Source of the DNA: Clostridium sp. 12(A)
GTDB lineage: Bacteria; Bacillota; Clostridia; Lachnospirales; Lachnospiraceae
Assembly: GCA_000526575.1 (NCBI GenBank)
Contig: JAGI01000002.1
Coordinates: forward strand, 3,023,501 to 3,087,500
Length of the DNA stretch: 64,000 bases
Reading direction: 5' to 3'
Below the pieces are notes generated by a model. That model made no database searches. It was not told the origin of the DNA and saw only the letters and a list, made by a program, of their open reading frames with translations. Shown in pieces: positions 47,639-56,010 of the stretch (position 1 is its first letter; each line of letters starts with the position of its first letter). The position numbers were made by a program, and so were the translations under genes.

Positions 47639-47698
47639 CTTGAATATCCTCCAATTTTATATGAGCATAGTGGGTTAACTAAGTTCGATATTTTTTTA

Positions 47699-47710
47699 AC
47701 GATGTATCGT
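47699..47710. promoter_or_regulatory. Perfect palindrome at the adhE transcription start
   Basis: ACGATGTATCGT is a perfect 12-bp inverted repeat occupying about +1 to +12 of the predicted adhE transcript. It does not match the clostridial Rex site TTGTTAAN4TTAACAA. Operator function is inferred from position alone. Confidence 0.45.
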
Positions 47711-47716
47711 GATTTC

Positions 47717-47745
47717 ATTATATTACATTGTTATTTTTTTGTCAA
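47717..47745 (-). promoter_or_regulatory. Consensus promoter of adhE
   Basis: Minus strand TTGACA (47740-47745), exactly 17 bases, TATAAT (47717-47722). Both boxes are perfect consensus, implying very strong transcription unless repressed. The leader to the ATG is about 72 bases. Confidence 0.88.
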
Positions 47746-47839
47746 TATATTTTTTTATCATTTTATTCCTTCGTTCCTTTTTTTGTTACTCACCTAATAT
47801 CAATACTTTTTTACTTATTAAAATTACTTATTAACCTTA

Positions 47840-47864
47840 GATTTCCTTTGTTATAAAGGAAATC
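47840..47864. other. Hairpin in the adhE-coaW intergenic region
   Basis: GATTTCCTTT (47840-47849), GTTAT loop, AAAGGAAATC (47855-47864), followed by GGTGTTTTTG. It is perfect over 10 bp. It lies more than 90 bp upstream of the adhE promoter and 120 bp before the coaW promoter, so it ends no recognised gene. Operator or terminator of an unseen small transcript are both possible. The rest of this 475-base gap holds only the two promoters. Confidence 0.45.
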
Positions 47865-47985
47865 GGTGTTTTTGTCTATTTTATCAGGCTAAAATGCCCT
47901 GGAATCTATCAAACTCTTCCATTCCCTGACAAATGCCTTTTCTTGCCATTTACAAGAAGCAGTGCTAATGAACGGATTTAAAAAC

Positions 47986-48014
47986 TTGGCAAGCAATATC
48001 ATGTATGTTATAGT
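47986..48014 (+). promoter_or_regulatory. Promoter of coaW
   Basis: TTGGCA (47986-47991), 17-base spacer, TATAGT (48009-48014), about 100 bp before the start codon. Confidence 0.6.
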
Positions 48015-48114
48015 TAGCCCTGGAACCATACTATAAGTCAGAGCATGAATTTCTTGTTTTTTTCATCATTGCAAGGCTTAGGTTTTAGAAAAGATATAAG
48101 GGGATTTTGGAATT

Positions 48115-48957
48115 ATGAAAATAACCATCGGAATCGATCTTGGAGGAAGTACTACGAAAATCGTGGGATTTCAGGATCATACATTAAAAATACCCACCTT
48201 TGTTAAGGCAGATAATCCCATTGCCTCTCTTTTTGGTGCTTTGGGAAAATTCATATATGACAATAACATACAGTTAAATGATATAGAGAAAATCATGCTC
48301 ACAGGGGTAGGGAGTGCTTATGTGGAACAGCCTCTTTACGGAATTCCCACCTATAAGGTAGATGAATTTACCTCAAATGGTTTGGGAGGACAATATTTTA
48401 CAGGATTAAAAGATTTGATCGTTGTAAGTATGGGAACCGGAACCTCACTTGTCCAGGTAAATGGAGATAAGATCTTACACACTGGCGGCATCGGCATTGG
48501 CGGCGGAACCATTGTAGGACTTTCCAGTCTGTTATTAAAGACTCAGGACATTACCCAGATCATGGATTTAGCCAGCAGGGGTGATTTAAGTAATATAGAT
48601 TTACAGATTCAGGATATATCAAAGAATCCGTTGCCCGGCCTTCCTCTGACCGCCACCGCCTCTAACTTTGGCAAGGTGCGCAATCTGGTATCCGAGGAGG
48701 ATATCGCAATCGGAATCATTCATATGGTACTCCAGGTCATTGGAAAATCAGCGATCCTTTCATCACTTAACAGCAACATCCACGATTTTGTAATGACCGG
48801 AAATCTGGCTAAATTTCCTCAGTGTAAAGAGATTTTCCAATCTCTGGAGACCATGTTTGATGTTCATTTTATTATTCCGGAACAGGCAGAATACAGCACT
48901 GCCATCGGAGCCGCCCTCACAGAAGAACGGGGCATGGCCATGAAACAAGTATTATAA
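48115..48957 (+). CDS. coaW: Type II pantothenate kinase
   Basis: Phosphorylates pantothenate, the first step of coenzyme A synthesis. The 280-residue protein has the ASKHA-fold signature GIDLGGSTTKIVGF at the N terminus, the second phosphate motif SMGTGTSLVQV and the glycine-rich GGIGIGGGTIVGLSSLLLKT. The C-terminal VMTGNLAKFP and AIGAALTEE complete the fold. These are typical of CoaW/PanK-II of Firmicutes. It converges on the next gene with only five bases between stops and no visible terminator. Confidence 0.9.
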   Translation: MKITIGIDLGGSTTKIVGFQDHTLKIPTFVKADNPIASLFGALGKFIYDNNIQLNDIEKIMLTGVGSAYVEQPLYGIPTYKVDEFTSNGLGGQYFTGLKDLIVVSMGTGTSLVQVNGDKILHTGGIGIGGGTIVGLSSLLLKTQDITQIMDLASRGDLSNIDLQIQDISKNPLPGLPLTATASNFGKVRNLVSEEDIAIGIIHMVLQVIGKSAILSSLNSNIHDFVMTGNLAKFPQCKEIFQSLETMFDVHFIIPEQAEYSTAIGAALTEERGMAMKQVL

Positions 48958-48962
48958 ATTAA

Positions 48963-49364
48963 TTAAAATTCAATCACTTTGCTTTCGCCGGTAAGAGTAT
49001 TTATGGAGGCTTTGGCATTCTTTAAGTAAAGGACTTCCATCTTGTTATCGTCAACCGAATACATTTTACTTAATGCTCCTGGATACTCTTCCATCATGGC
49101 GACTCTGGCTTCTCTTCTGTCATCCGGCACAACTTCACATTCCAGCCGGATAAAGGTTCCCTTACTCATACCGCTGATCTCAACCTTGGGATTCTTTAAC
49201 ATTTGCTGGAATACCGGCTTTTTGTTATTGGTAATAATGTAAAGCTTTTCTTTAAAAGCACATACTGCCCCAAATGGACGAACTCTCGGCTGATCTCCAT
49301 CTATGGTTGCAAGATAAAAGGTACCACATTCTTTTAAATATTTTAAAATCTCTTCCATATACAC
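48963..49364 (-). CDS. Pyridoxamine 5'-phosphate oxidase family (FMN-binding split barrel) protein
   Basis: A 133-residue split-barrel protein of the PNPOx-like superfamily. Recognisable are the first strand FYLATIDGDQPRVRPFGAV and the dimer-interface strand KLYIITNNKKPVFQQMLKNP. Members of this clostridial group bind flavin and are often annotated as flavin reductases or general stress proteins. No specific substrate can be assigned. Start context is weak but the family length fits. Confidence 0.85.
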   Translation of the reverse strand: MYMEEILKYLKECGTFYLATIDGDQPRVRPFGAVCAFKEKLYIITNNKKPVFQQMLKNPKVEISGMSKGTFIRLECEVVPDDRREARVAMMEEYPGALSKMYSVDDNKMEVLYLKNAKASINTLTGESKVIEF

Positions 49365-49462
49365 TCAGTGCCTTTCCTGAAACTACATTTTTTAATAATA
49401 ATTATTATATATCATGGAACGGAATTTACAAGAAAAATTTATAATTGTGTAATTGTTCTTAC

Positions 49463-49600
49463 GCTCTTTCACACTAAGGACGATAAGGTTAGCACTCTGT
49501 CACACTATTAACTATACCTAATGCTCTGTCACGTTAGTACCTCCAGGGTTTATCTGCTGTCAATCTGGTGCCCTTTGAGCTTATTTTCGATCACGTTAGC
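49463..49600. repeat. Direct repeats CTCTGTCAC, about 30 bp apart
   Basis: Three related units GCTCTTTCACACTA (49463), CACTCTGTCACACTA (49493) and GCTCTGTCACGTTA (49523) recur every 29-31 bases. A fourth half-unit, TCACGTTAGC, is at 49591. Read on the minus strand they are GTGACAGAG-type units. Spaced terminal repeats of this kind occur at the ends of IS21-like elements, so a decayed insertion-sequence end is possible; operator iterons are the alternative. Confidence 0.5.
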
Positions 49601-49668
49601 AAAAATCATCTTATAGCTTATAATGTCCCTCCCGACCCAAATGACCTTTTATGTAAATAATCAATCAC

Positions 49669-49779
49669 TTATGGCATATAAAAAGCAGGTGCCCAGCCGT
49701 ACGCCCCCTCCTTCAAATAGACCCGGTAATGAGTCAAATCTACGCTGAAGGTACCGTACAAGCCAATCGCACCTGCTTT
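49669..49779 (-). pseudogene. Protein-like 36-codon fragment downstream of DUF4446
   Basis: An in-frame stretch bounded by stops reads KAGAIGLYGTFSVDLTHYRV, then YLKEGAYGWAPAFYMP. It has no start codon, but its composition looks protein-like rather than random. It may be the tail of a lost gene, perhaps from a decayed mobile element together with the nearby repeats. No family recognised. The same DNA contains the long-range inverted repeat described separately. Confidence 0.35.
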
Positions 49780-49781
49780 TT
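49680..49781. terminator. Long-range inverted repeat with T tracts on both strands
   Basis: AAAAAGCAGGTGC (49680-49692) and GCACCTGCTTTTT (49769-49781) are perfect inverted copies 76 bases apart. Each strand ends in five T, so it can act as a long-looped terminator for DUF4446 on the minus strand. The loop contains the protein-like fragment. Confidence 0.5.
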
Positions 49782-49788
49782 ATTCTAT

Positions 49789-50295
49789 TTAGGAATGATA
49801 TCCCAATGCCATTTCCAAAGCATCCTTTTCTTCGCTTCCAAGTAAAACGTCTGTTTCGCCTCTATCTACTTCTTTGATGTATACATAACATCCTTCCCGG
49901 CTATGAACGGAGTTTAAAACAAAACCGGTATTGGTGTAATCAAGCATTGCCATGGCAAAGCTTAAGTTGCCTCCCATTCCCTTAAATGCATTATATTTTA
50001 CAAGCCCAAACTTCTGAAAGGCACTTCTGTAGTTTTTATTGGTATTTCGAAGAGAATCCTTATTAGCCCGATCTTCTGCCTTTAGCTCTGAGATGTCTTC
50101 CATCTGGTCCATAATGATTTCTTCCAGGGTCTCCGCATCCTTCCCCCTCATGAAATAATCATATCTGCGGTACAGCTTTCTCATCTGAATCAGACATATG
50201 ATTACAATAATCATTAATAATATGGTAAGCACTGCCAACCCCAAGATTAAAAAAGCTGGGTCAACCGGCAGCTGAGTTAACATACTGTTATCCAT
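49789..50295 (-). CDS. DUF4446 family protein
   Basis: A 168-residue protein with one N-terminal membrane helix (about residues 15-37) and a cytoplasmic domain. The C-terminal part (FQKFGLVKYNAFKGMGGNLSFAMAMLDYTNTGFVLNSVHSR region) is the DUF4446 signature. The family is found directly after parB in many clostridia, as here (24 bp downstream of parB), and is therefore probably part of the segregation operon. Its function is unknown. Confidence 0.88.
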   Translation of the reverse strand: MDNSMLTQLPVDPAFLILGLAVLTILLMIIVIICLIQMRKLYRRYDYFMRGKDAETLEEIIMDQMEDISELKAEDRANKDSLRNTNKNYRSAFQKFGLVKYNAFKGMGGNLSFAMAMLDYTNTGFVLNSVHSREGCYVYIKEVDRGETDVLLGSEEKDALEMALGYHS

Positions 50296-50319
50296 TCGTT
50301 CGTCCTCACTTTTATGATG

Positions 50320-51267
50320 TTACCTTATGGATTCTATCAATTCTACTATTCTTTCCAATTCAGCCTCAGAATAATACTCGATTTCCACTCTTCCTTTATT
50401 CTTATCCTTACGGTTGATGCTGACTTTAGTTCCCATAGCAGATTTCATCCGATCTTCTAATTCACGGAAAATCAGGGAAAGACTCACATCCTCTTCCTTC
50501 TTTTCCTTTGGTTCCTTCTTTTTTGATAAGGATTTTACAAGCTTTTCTACTTCTCTGACACTTAAGCTTTCCGCCACAATCTTACCAGCCAGCTGGAACT
50601 GAAGCTCTGGGTCCTCAACAGAAAGAAGGGCTCTTGCATGACCACCTGTAATCTGGTTCTGGATAAGCATATCCTGAACCCTTTCATCCAGCTTTAAAAG
50701 CCGCATGCTATTGGTAATGGTAACCCTGTTCTTTGCAACTCTGGCAGCAATCTCTTCCTGCTTTAAGCTGAATTCCTGCATCAGTCTTTGGTACGCCTTT
50801 GCTTCTTCAATGGGATTTAAATCTTCTCTCTGAACGTTTTCAATTAAGGCAATTTCCATGGATTGCTGCTTTGTATATTCCCGGATAACCACTGGAACTT
50901 CTTTCAGACCTGCCAGCTTCGCAGCTCTCCATCGGCGTTCACCAGCAATAATTTCATAGAAATCCCCTTTTTTCTGCACCAAAAGTGGCTGCAGAACCCC
51001 ATATTCTTTCATGGATTCTGCTAATTCCAAAAGTGAGTCTTCTTTAAATTCATTTCTAGGCTGATCCCGGTTAGGCTCTATGGAAGATAGTTTTAAAAAC
51101 ATCTCTTTTCCGGTTTCAGAATCGGGAACTTCATCCTTTTTCGCGGCTGCTTCAGCAGCTTCCTGTTTCTGATGATTCTTTATCTCCTGTTCCTCTGCCG
51201 CCGACTCCATGACCTCATCTCCAAAAATTGCTCCAAGTCCTTTTCCTAAACCTGTTCTCTTTGCCAT
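50320..51267 (-). CDS. parB: Chromosome partitioning protein ParB (Spo0J)
   Basis: CTP-dependent clamp that loads at parS and spreads on neighbouring DNA to position the origin and recruit SMC. The 315 residues contain LSSIEPNRDQPRNEF, the CTP-binding motif GERRWRAAKLAG, a helix-turn-helix (KQEEIAARVAKNRVTITNSM) and a Lys/Glu-rich linker before the dimerisation end. It begins two bases after the parA stop. Three perfect parS sites are within 2 kb. The first residues contain the ParA-stimulating peptide (MAKRTGLGKGLGAIFGDE). Confidence 0.97.
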   Translation of the reverse strand: MAKRTGLGKGLGAIFGDEVMESAAEEQEIKNHQKQEAAEAAAKKDEVPDSETGKEMFLKLSSIEPNRDQPRNEFKEDSLLELAESMKEYGVLQPLLVQKKGDFYEIIAGERRWRAAKLAGLKEVPVVIREYTKQQSMEIALIENVQREDLNPIEEAKAYQRLMQEFSLKQEEIAARVAKNRVTITNSMRLLKLDERVQDMLIQNQITGGHARALLSVEDPELQFQLAGKIVAESLSVREVEKLVKSLSKKKEPKEKKEEDVSLSLIFRELEDRMKSAMGTKVSINRKDKNKGRVEIEYYSEAELERIVELIESIR

Positions 51268-51269
51268 AT

Positions 51270-52040
51270 CTAGATATCTTCTCCTCTGCTTATTACTTCG
51301 GCCGCCAGTAACCGGTAGCTTTCTGCTCCGGCTGATCTGGAATCATATAAATTGATTGGCATTCCATGACTGGGAGCTTCCGCCAGTCTGACATTTCTGG
51401 GTATAATAGTTTTATAGATATTTTGATTTAAATTATTCTTTACGCTTTCCACAACTTCCAGGGAAAGATTTGTCCTGGCATCGTACATGGTAAAGACAAC
51501 GCCTTCCATTTCTAAGGAAGGATTCAGCTTTTTCTTTACCAAACCTACGGTTTTTAGTACCTGGCTCAACCCTTCCAGAGCATAATATTCACATTGAATC
51601 GGCACTAAAACAGTGTTTGCGGCGGTTAAGGCATTGATTGTCAATAAATTAAGTGATGGGGGACAATCTATGATAATGAAATCATAGTTTTTCTTGACTT
51701 TTTCAAGATATGTTTTAAGGAGATTTTCTTTGTTCTCGATTTCCAACAGCTCAATTTCAGCTCCTGCCAACTCTACATTAGAGGGAAGTAAATCCAGGTT
51801 ATCCTGGACATTGGTAATCAGACATTCATCAATTTCACACTCTCCTACCAGCAGATCATAGATGGTTTTTTCCACGGTGCTTTTTTCAATTCCAAGCCCG
51901 CTGGTTTCATTTCCCTGTGGATCAAAATCCACAGCTAATACCCGTTGTCCAGCCTCAGCAAGACATGCGGACAAATTGATTGCAGTAGTCGTTTTACCGA
52001 CTCCGCCTTTCTGGTTTGCTATCGCAATGATTCTTCCCAT
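51270..52040 (-). CDS. parA: Chromosome partitioning ATPase ParA (Soj)
   Basis: A 256-residue ParA/MinD-type ATPase. The deviant Walker A motif KGGVGKTT is at the N terminus (IIAIANQKGGVGKTTTAINL), followed by VDFDPQGN and the Walker B region FIIIDCPPSLNLL. ATG 52040 is the natural start, since the N terminus of the family begins there; the frame continues upstream without homology. It drives origin positioning together with ParB. In B. subtilis Soj also regulates DnaA. Confidence 0.97.
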   Translation of the reverse strand: MGRIIAIANQKGGVGKTTTAINLSACLAEAGQRVLAVDFDPQGNETSGLGIEKSTVEKTIYDLLVGECEIDECLITNVQDNLDLLPSNVELAGAEIELLEIENKENLLKTYLEKVKKNYDFIIIDCPPSLNLLTINALTAANTVLVPIQCEYYALEGLSQVLKTVGLVKKKLNPSLEMEGVVFTMYDARTNLSLEVVESVKNNLNQNIYKTIIPRNVRLAEAPSHGMPINLYDSRSAGAESYRLLAAEVISRGEDI

Positions 52041-52152
52041 TATTCGTTTTCTCCTGTATAACATCCGGAAATTGCAGTTCAAACTAGAGTATAGCATACT
52101 TTATTTTTTTTTCCTATGGTTTCCTGTAAAAAAATACAGAATTTATAAAAAA

Positions 52153-52168
52153 TGTTTCACGTGAAACA
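52153..52168. promoter_or_regulatory. parS site 1
   Basis: TGTTTCACGTGAAACA, the exact 16-bp Firmicute parS consensus and a perfect palindrome. It is between the divergent parA and hydrolase genes. Confidence 0.97.
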
Positions 52169-52205
52169 TTTTACCAAGCTTAAGAATAAATTAATATGTT
52201 TGCCG

Positions 52206-52234
52206 TTGTAAGTCCATATTGATTATATTATAAT
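52206..52234 (+). promoter_or_regulatory. Promoter of the parS-flanked hydrolase gene
   Basis: TTGTAA (52206-52211), 17-base spacer, TATAAT (52229-52234), about 35 bp before the ATG, which follows AGGAGG. Confidence 0.7.
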
Positions 52235-52267
52235 AGGAAGAGATTATTCTACATTAGGAGGGAAATA

Positions 52268-53218
52268 ATGAAAACAAAGAACAAATTACTGACTCTTCTC
52301 GTTTTATCCGCCAGTGCCGCAGCTGCTACTGCTGTCATTAATAAATGTATTAAACTATCTGCAACCTCCAAAAATCTATTATCTGATACGAAGGCTCATT
52401 GTTATAAATGGCGCTTCGGCAATATTCATTATACAAAAACAGGAACTGGAAAACCACTATTATTAATTCACAATTTATCCGCTCACGGAAGCGGCGTAGA
52501 ATGGAATCAGATGATCAATAGTCTGAAGGATCACTACACAGTCTATGCCATTGATCTCTTAGGATGTGGAAGATCTGAAAAGCCAGACCTTACTTACACC
52601 AATTATCTTTACGTGCAGATGATTTCAGATTTTATTAAATCCGAAATTGGACATCGGACCAATGTAATTGCTACTGGTTCCTCTTCTGCTCTGGCAGTGA
52701 TGGCATGTAACAATGCTCCCGAATTATTTGACCAACTTATGCTGATTAATCCAGACAGTCTATTGATGTGCAGTCAGATTCCCAACAAGCATAGCAAGGT
52801 CTATAAATTCATTTTAGATTTACCTATCATCGGAACGCTGCTCTTTAACATTGCTACCAGCAAGCAGGCCATCAAAGAGGAATTTACAAAAGATTATTTT
52901 TCCAACCCCTACTCTGTAAAAAACTCCATGATTGATACCTATTATGAATCCGCCCACCTTGGGGATTCTCCAAAATCCTTATATGCAAGCGTTACCTGTA
53001 ATTACACCAAGTGCAACATTGTTAATCCTTTAAAGAAAATTGATAACAGCATCTATATCGTAGGTGGTAAGGATGTTGAAAATATGGAAGATATTATCCA
53101 CGAATATCAAAGATACAATCCGGCCATAGAAAGCTCATTTATAAATAATTCCAAGTATTTACCACAATTGGAAAATCCTGCCGAGCTACTCCATACCATC
53201 CAGATGTTTTTTGTTTAA
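52268..53218 (+). CDS. Alpha/beta-hydrolase-fold protein, apparently without the catalytic His
   Basis: A 316-residue protein with an N-terminal signal or anchor helix (about 8-24) and an alpha/beta-hydrolase domain. The oxyanion region HNLSAHGSGVEW and the loop AIDLLGCGRSEKPD are clear. The nucleophile elbow reads ATGSSSALA (a relaxed GxSxG) and the acid region is VGGKDVEN. Where family members have GHxPHxExP the sequence is SKYLPQLENP, so the triad His appears replaced by Tyr. It is the only plus-strand gene within the par/mnm block and is flanked by parS sites. It could be a non-enzymatic or altered member. Confidence 0.82.
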   Translation: MKTKNKLLTLLVLSASAAAATAVINKCIKLSATSKNLLSDTKAHCYKWRFGNIHYTKTGTGKPLLLIHNLSAHGSGVEWNQMINSLKDHYTVYAIDLLGCGRSEKPDLTYTNYLYVQMISDFIKSEIGHRTNVIATGSSSALAVMACNNAPELFDQLMLINPDSLLMCSQIPNKHSKVYKFILDLPIIGTLLFNIATSKQAIKEEFTKDYFSNPYSVKNSMIDTYYESAHLGDSPKSLYASVTCNYTKCNIVNPLKKIDNSIYIVGGKDVENMEDIIHEYQRYNPAIESSFINNSKYLPQLENPAELLHTIQMFFV

Positions 53219-53247
53219 ACCAATTCTATAAATGTATATACAAAAAA

Positions 53248-53263
53248 TGTTTCACGTGAAACA
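53248..53263. promoter_or_regulatory. parS site 2
   Basis: Second exact TGTTTCACGTGAAACA copy, between the converging hydrolase and rsmG genes. Confidence 0.97.
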
Positions 53264-53296
53264 TCCCTGTTTAACAGTGGAGCACATGCTCCTGGA

Positions 53297-53312
53297 TGTT
53301 TCACGTGAAACA
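53297..53312. promoter_or_regulatory. parS site 3
   Basis: Third exact copy, 49 bp from site 2 (start to start), ending one base before the rsmG stop codon. A small inverted repeat GGAGCACATGCTCC lies between sites 2 and 3. Confidence 0.97.
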
Positions 53313-53313
53313 T

Positions 53314-54045
53314 TTATTTTAACGGTTCTTTTGATGGCATTCCAGCTTTCCTTGGATACTTGCCAGAGGTCTCGCTATTCTTACGAATGATCACTAAGGA
53401 CCTTTCTGCATCCGTACCAGGAAGTAAAAATGTCTCTAACCCTTCTACCTTACCTCCAAGTAAAAATACTGCATGCTTGGCTGCTCCCAACTCCTCTTCT
53501 ATCTTCCCTGACTTATAGGGAATAAAGGCACCCCCTACTTTTACAAAGGGCATACAGTACTCGGACAAAGTACTAAGGTTTGCAACTGCCCTTGAAACAC
53601 AAAGATCGTATTGTCCTCTATGCTTCCTATCACGTCCCATATCTTCGGCTCTTCCATGCATTGCCTGTATTCCCTTTAACCCCAGTTTATCAATTACTTC
53701 ATTTAAAAACTTTACTCTTTTATTCAGAGAATCCATGAGTGTAATCTCTAATTGAGGAAAAGCTATTTTCAGTGGAATACCAGGAAATCCTGCCCCAGTA
53801 CCTACATCAATTATCTTATACTCCTTTTCCTTCAAATCCTTCACCGACTTTATGAGGGAAAGGCTGTCTGCAAAATGCTTTGTAATCACTTCTCCCATTT
53901 CCGTTATCGCCGTAAGATTCATGAATTCATTCCATTCGACTAATAATTCAAAATAATCATAAAATTGCTTTAATTGATTATCTTCTAATTTTATATTTAA
54001 TAAGTTCAACTCTTCCTGAAACTGCTCTTTAAAGCTCTCCATCAT
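53314..54045 (-). CDS. rsmG: 16S rRNA (guanine527-N7)-methyltransferase RsmG
   Basis: A 243-residue SAM-dependent methyltransferase modifying G527 (E. coli numbering) of 16S rRNA. The SAM motif is [18 protein letters not shown], and the second is [24 protein letters not shown] is also family-typical. The start overlaps the mnmG end by 17 bases, so the two are translationally coupled (mnmG-rsmG, formerly gidA-gidB). Either of two adjacent Met codons may be used. Confidence 0.96.
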   Translation of the reverse strand: MMESFKEQFQEELNLLNIKLEDNQLKQFYDYFELLVEWNEFMNLTAITEMGEVITKHFADSLSLIKSVKDLKEKEYKIIDVGTGAGFPGIPLKIAFPQLEITLMDSLNKRVKFLNEVIDKLGLKGIQAMHGRAEDMGRDRKHRGQYDLCVSRAVANLSTLSEYCMPFVKVGGAFIPYKSGKIEEELGAAKHAVFLLGGKVEGLETFLLPGTDAERSLVIIRKNSETSGKYPRKAGMPSKEPLK

Positions 54046-55957
54046 GGCTGCCTTCCCCCTCCTTCTTTTCCTGGCTCTTCTGATACCTAAGCTGTTCTAA
54101 ATACACCAGCAATACAGAAATGTCAGCCGGTGATACTCCGGAAATTCTGGATGCCTGTCCAATTGACATTGGCTTATAAAGATTTAATTTCTGGATGGCC
54201 TCACGCCTCAATCCTTTGACCGTTTCATAATCAAAGGTTACATCCAGTTTCTTATTTTCCAGCTTCTTATACTGGGAGACCTGTTGCTTTTGTCTTCGGA
54301 TATAACCATCATACTTGATGTTGATATCTACCTGCTGAGCCACATCCCATGGAAGCTCTGGTCTGTTTTTATCTATTTTGGTTAACATAATATAATTAAG
54401 CTCTGGTCTTCTTACCAATTCTGCCAAGGTGGTTCCTGTTTTTAAAGGTGTGCTCCCATTTGCTTCTAAAAATTCCTGAATCTCTCTGGATGCTCCCACA
54501 TTGGTAGACTCCAGACGCTTCATCTCTGTTTCTATGGACTGTTCCTTCTTAAGAAGGTTCTCATACTGTTCTTCTGTGATAAGGCCGATGTCATGACCTA
54601 TCTTCATGAGACGCAGATCCGCATTGTCCTGGCGAAGAAGCAAACGGTATTCCGCCCGTGAGGTCATCATACGGTATGGCTCATGATTTTCCTTGGTTAC
54701 CAGATCGTCAATGAGAACTCCAATATAAGCCTGGGAACGGTCAAGAATCTTGGGCTCCCTGCCAAGAACCTTCATAGCAGCATTGACTCCAGCCATAAAG
54801 CCCTGTACAGCCGCTTCCTCATAGCCAGAGCTTCCATTAAACTGTCCGCCGCTAAAGAGTCCGTCTATCCCCTTAAATTCCAGTGTAGGCTTAAGCTGTC
54901 TGGAATTGATGCAGTCATATTCTATGGCATAGGCATTACGAACGATTTTCACATTCTCAAGGCCTGGAACCGTGCGGTACATGGCGTACTGGACATCCTC
55001 AGGAAGAGAGCTTGACATGCCGCCTAAATACATCTCATTGGTATAGATTCCCTCCGGCTCAACAAACACCTGATGGCGGTCCTTGTCCGGGAACTTCACT
55101 ACCTTATCTTCAATGGATGGGCAGTATCTCGGCCCGGTACCTTCAATGGCTCCGGAATAGAGAGGAGAACGGTCTAAATTCTCCCGGATAATTCCATGAG
55201 TCTTTTCGTTGGTATAAGTAAGCCAGCAGGAAATCTGCTCCTTCTGGATGGTCTCCGGATCCGTGGAAAAAGAAAATGGTACCACTCTCTCATCTCCAAG
55301 CTGCTCTTCCATTTTGGAGAAATCCACGCTCTTTTTATCCACTCTGGCTGGAGTACCTGTTTTAAACCGCAGCATTTCAATTCCATGGGCTTTTAAGGAC
55401 TCCGTTAAGTAATTGGCGGCCTTCAATCCGTTAGGGCCTGTATACTCGCTTACATCGCCGTAAATACATCTGGCCTTTAAATACGTTCCAGTGGCCAAAA
55501 CAACCGCTTTACAACGATAAATAGCCCCGGAATATGTCTTTACGCCTGCAATGGCTCCATCTTCCGTAATAATTTCCGTTACCTCTGCCTGACGTATGGT
55601 CAGATGCTCCGTACGCTCTAAGGTCCGTCTCATTTCCCTTGAATAATCCTGCTTATCCGCCTGTGCCCGAAGGGAATGCACTGCAGGCCCCTTGGACTGG
55701 TTAAGCATCTTAGACTGAATAAAGGTTTTATCTATATTTTTTCCCATTTCCCCGCCAAGAGCATCAAGCTCCCGGACTAGATGACCTTTGGAGCTTCCTC
55801 CGATATTGGGATTGCAGGGCATTAAGGCAATGCTGTCGACACTAACGGTAAACACAATGGTCTCAAGACCAAGGCGTGCGCAGGCCAAAGATGCCTCACA
55901 GCCTGCGTGGCCGGCACCAACGACCACAACGTCATATGATTCTTCTAAATACTGCAT
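54029..55957 (-). CDS. mnmG: tRNA uridine-5-carboxymethylaminomethyl synthase subunit MnmG
   Basis: FAD-dependent partner of MnmE in modifying the wobble uridine of tRNAs. The 642 residues begin with the dinucleotide fold [16 protein letters not shown], contain [14 protein letters not shown] and [20 protein letters not shown], and end with the helical C-terminal domain that binds MnmE and tRNA. It lies 53 bp behind mnmE in the same direction. Confidence 0.98.
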   Translation of the reverse strand: MQYLEESYDVVVVGAGHAGCEASLACARLGLETIVFTVSVDSIALMPCNPNIGGSSKGHLVRELDALGGEMGKNIDKTFIQSKMLNQSKGPAVHSLRAQADKQDYSREMRRTLERTEHLTIRQAEVTEIITEDGAIAGVKTYSGAIYRCKAVVLATGTYLKARCIYGDVSEYTGPNGLKAANYLTESLKAHGIEMLRFKTGTPARVDKKSVDFSKMEEQLGDERVVPFSFSTDPETIQKEQISCWLTYTNEKTHGIIRENLDRSPLYSGAIEGTGPRYCPSIEDKVVKFPDKDRHQVFVEPEGIYTNEMYLGGMSSSLPEDVQYAMYRTVPGLENVKIVRNAYAIEYDCINSRQLKPTLEFKGIDGLFSGGQFNGSSGYEEAAVQGFMAGVNAAMKVLGREPKILDRSQAYIGVLIDDLVTKENHEPYRMMTSRAEYRLLLRQDNADLRLMKIGHDIGLITEEQYENLLKKEQSIETEMKRLESTNVGASREIQEFLEANGSTPLKTGTTLAELVRRPELNYIMLTKIDKNRPELPWDVAQQVDINIKYDGYIRRQKQQVSQYKKLENKKLDVTFDYETVKGLRREAIQKLNLYKPMSIGQASRISGVSPADISVLLVYLEQLRYQKSQEKKEGEGSHDGEL

Positions 55958-56010
55958 TTGATTCTCCCTTCCTCTTTCGTGCCCTCATTTGGGCTAAAGG
56001 TATTCTGACT

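Noticed and set aside
47639-47745. Rex operator upstream of adhE
   Set aside because: Neither TTGTGAN4TTCACAA nor TTGTTAAN4TTAACAA is present; GGTTAAC near 47674 lacks the matching half.
49463-49600. Possible CRISPR array from the regularly spaced CTCTGTCAC units
   Set aside because: Units are only about 15 bases, not identical, number three to four, and no cas genes are near.
49680-49781. Possible small SRP RNA or other structured RNA between the inverted arms
   Set aside because: The conserved SRP tetraloop and internal-loop sequences are absent, and the interior does not fold into an evident helix.
53273-53293. GGAGCACATGCTCC as a terminator between the hydrolase and rsmG
   Set aside because: The stem is only six base pairs and has no T tract on either strand.
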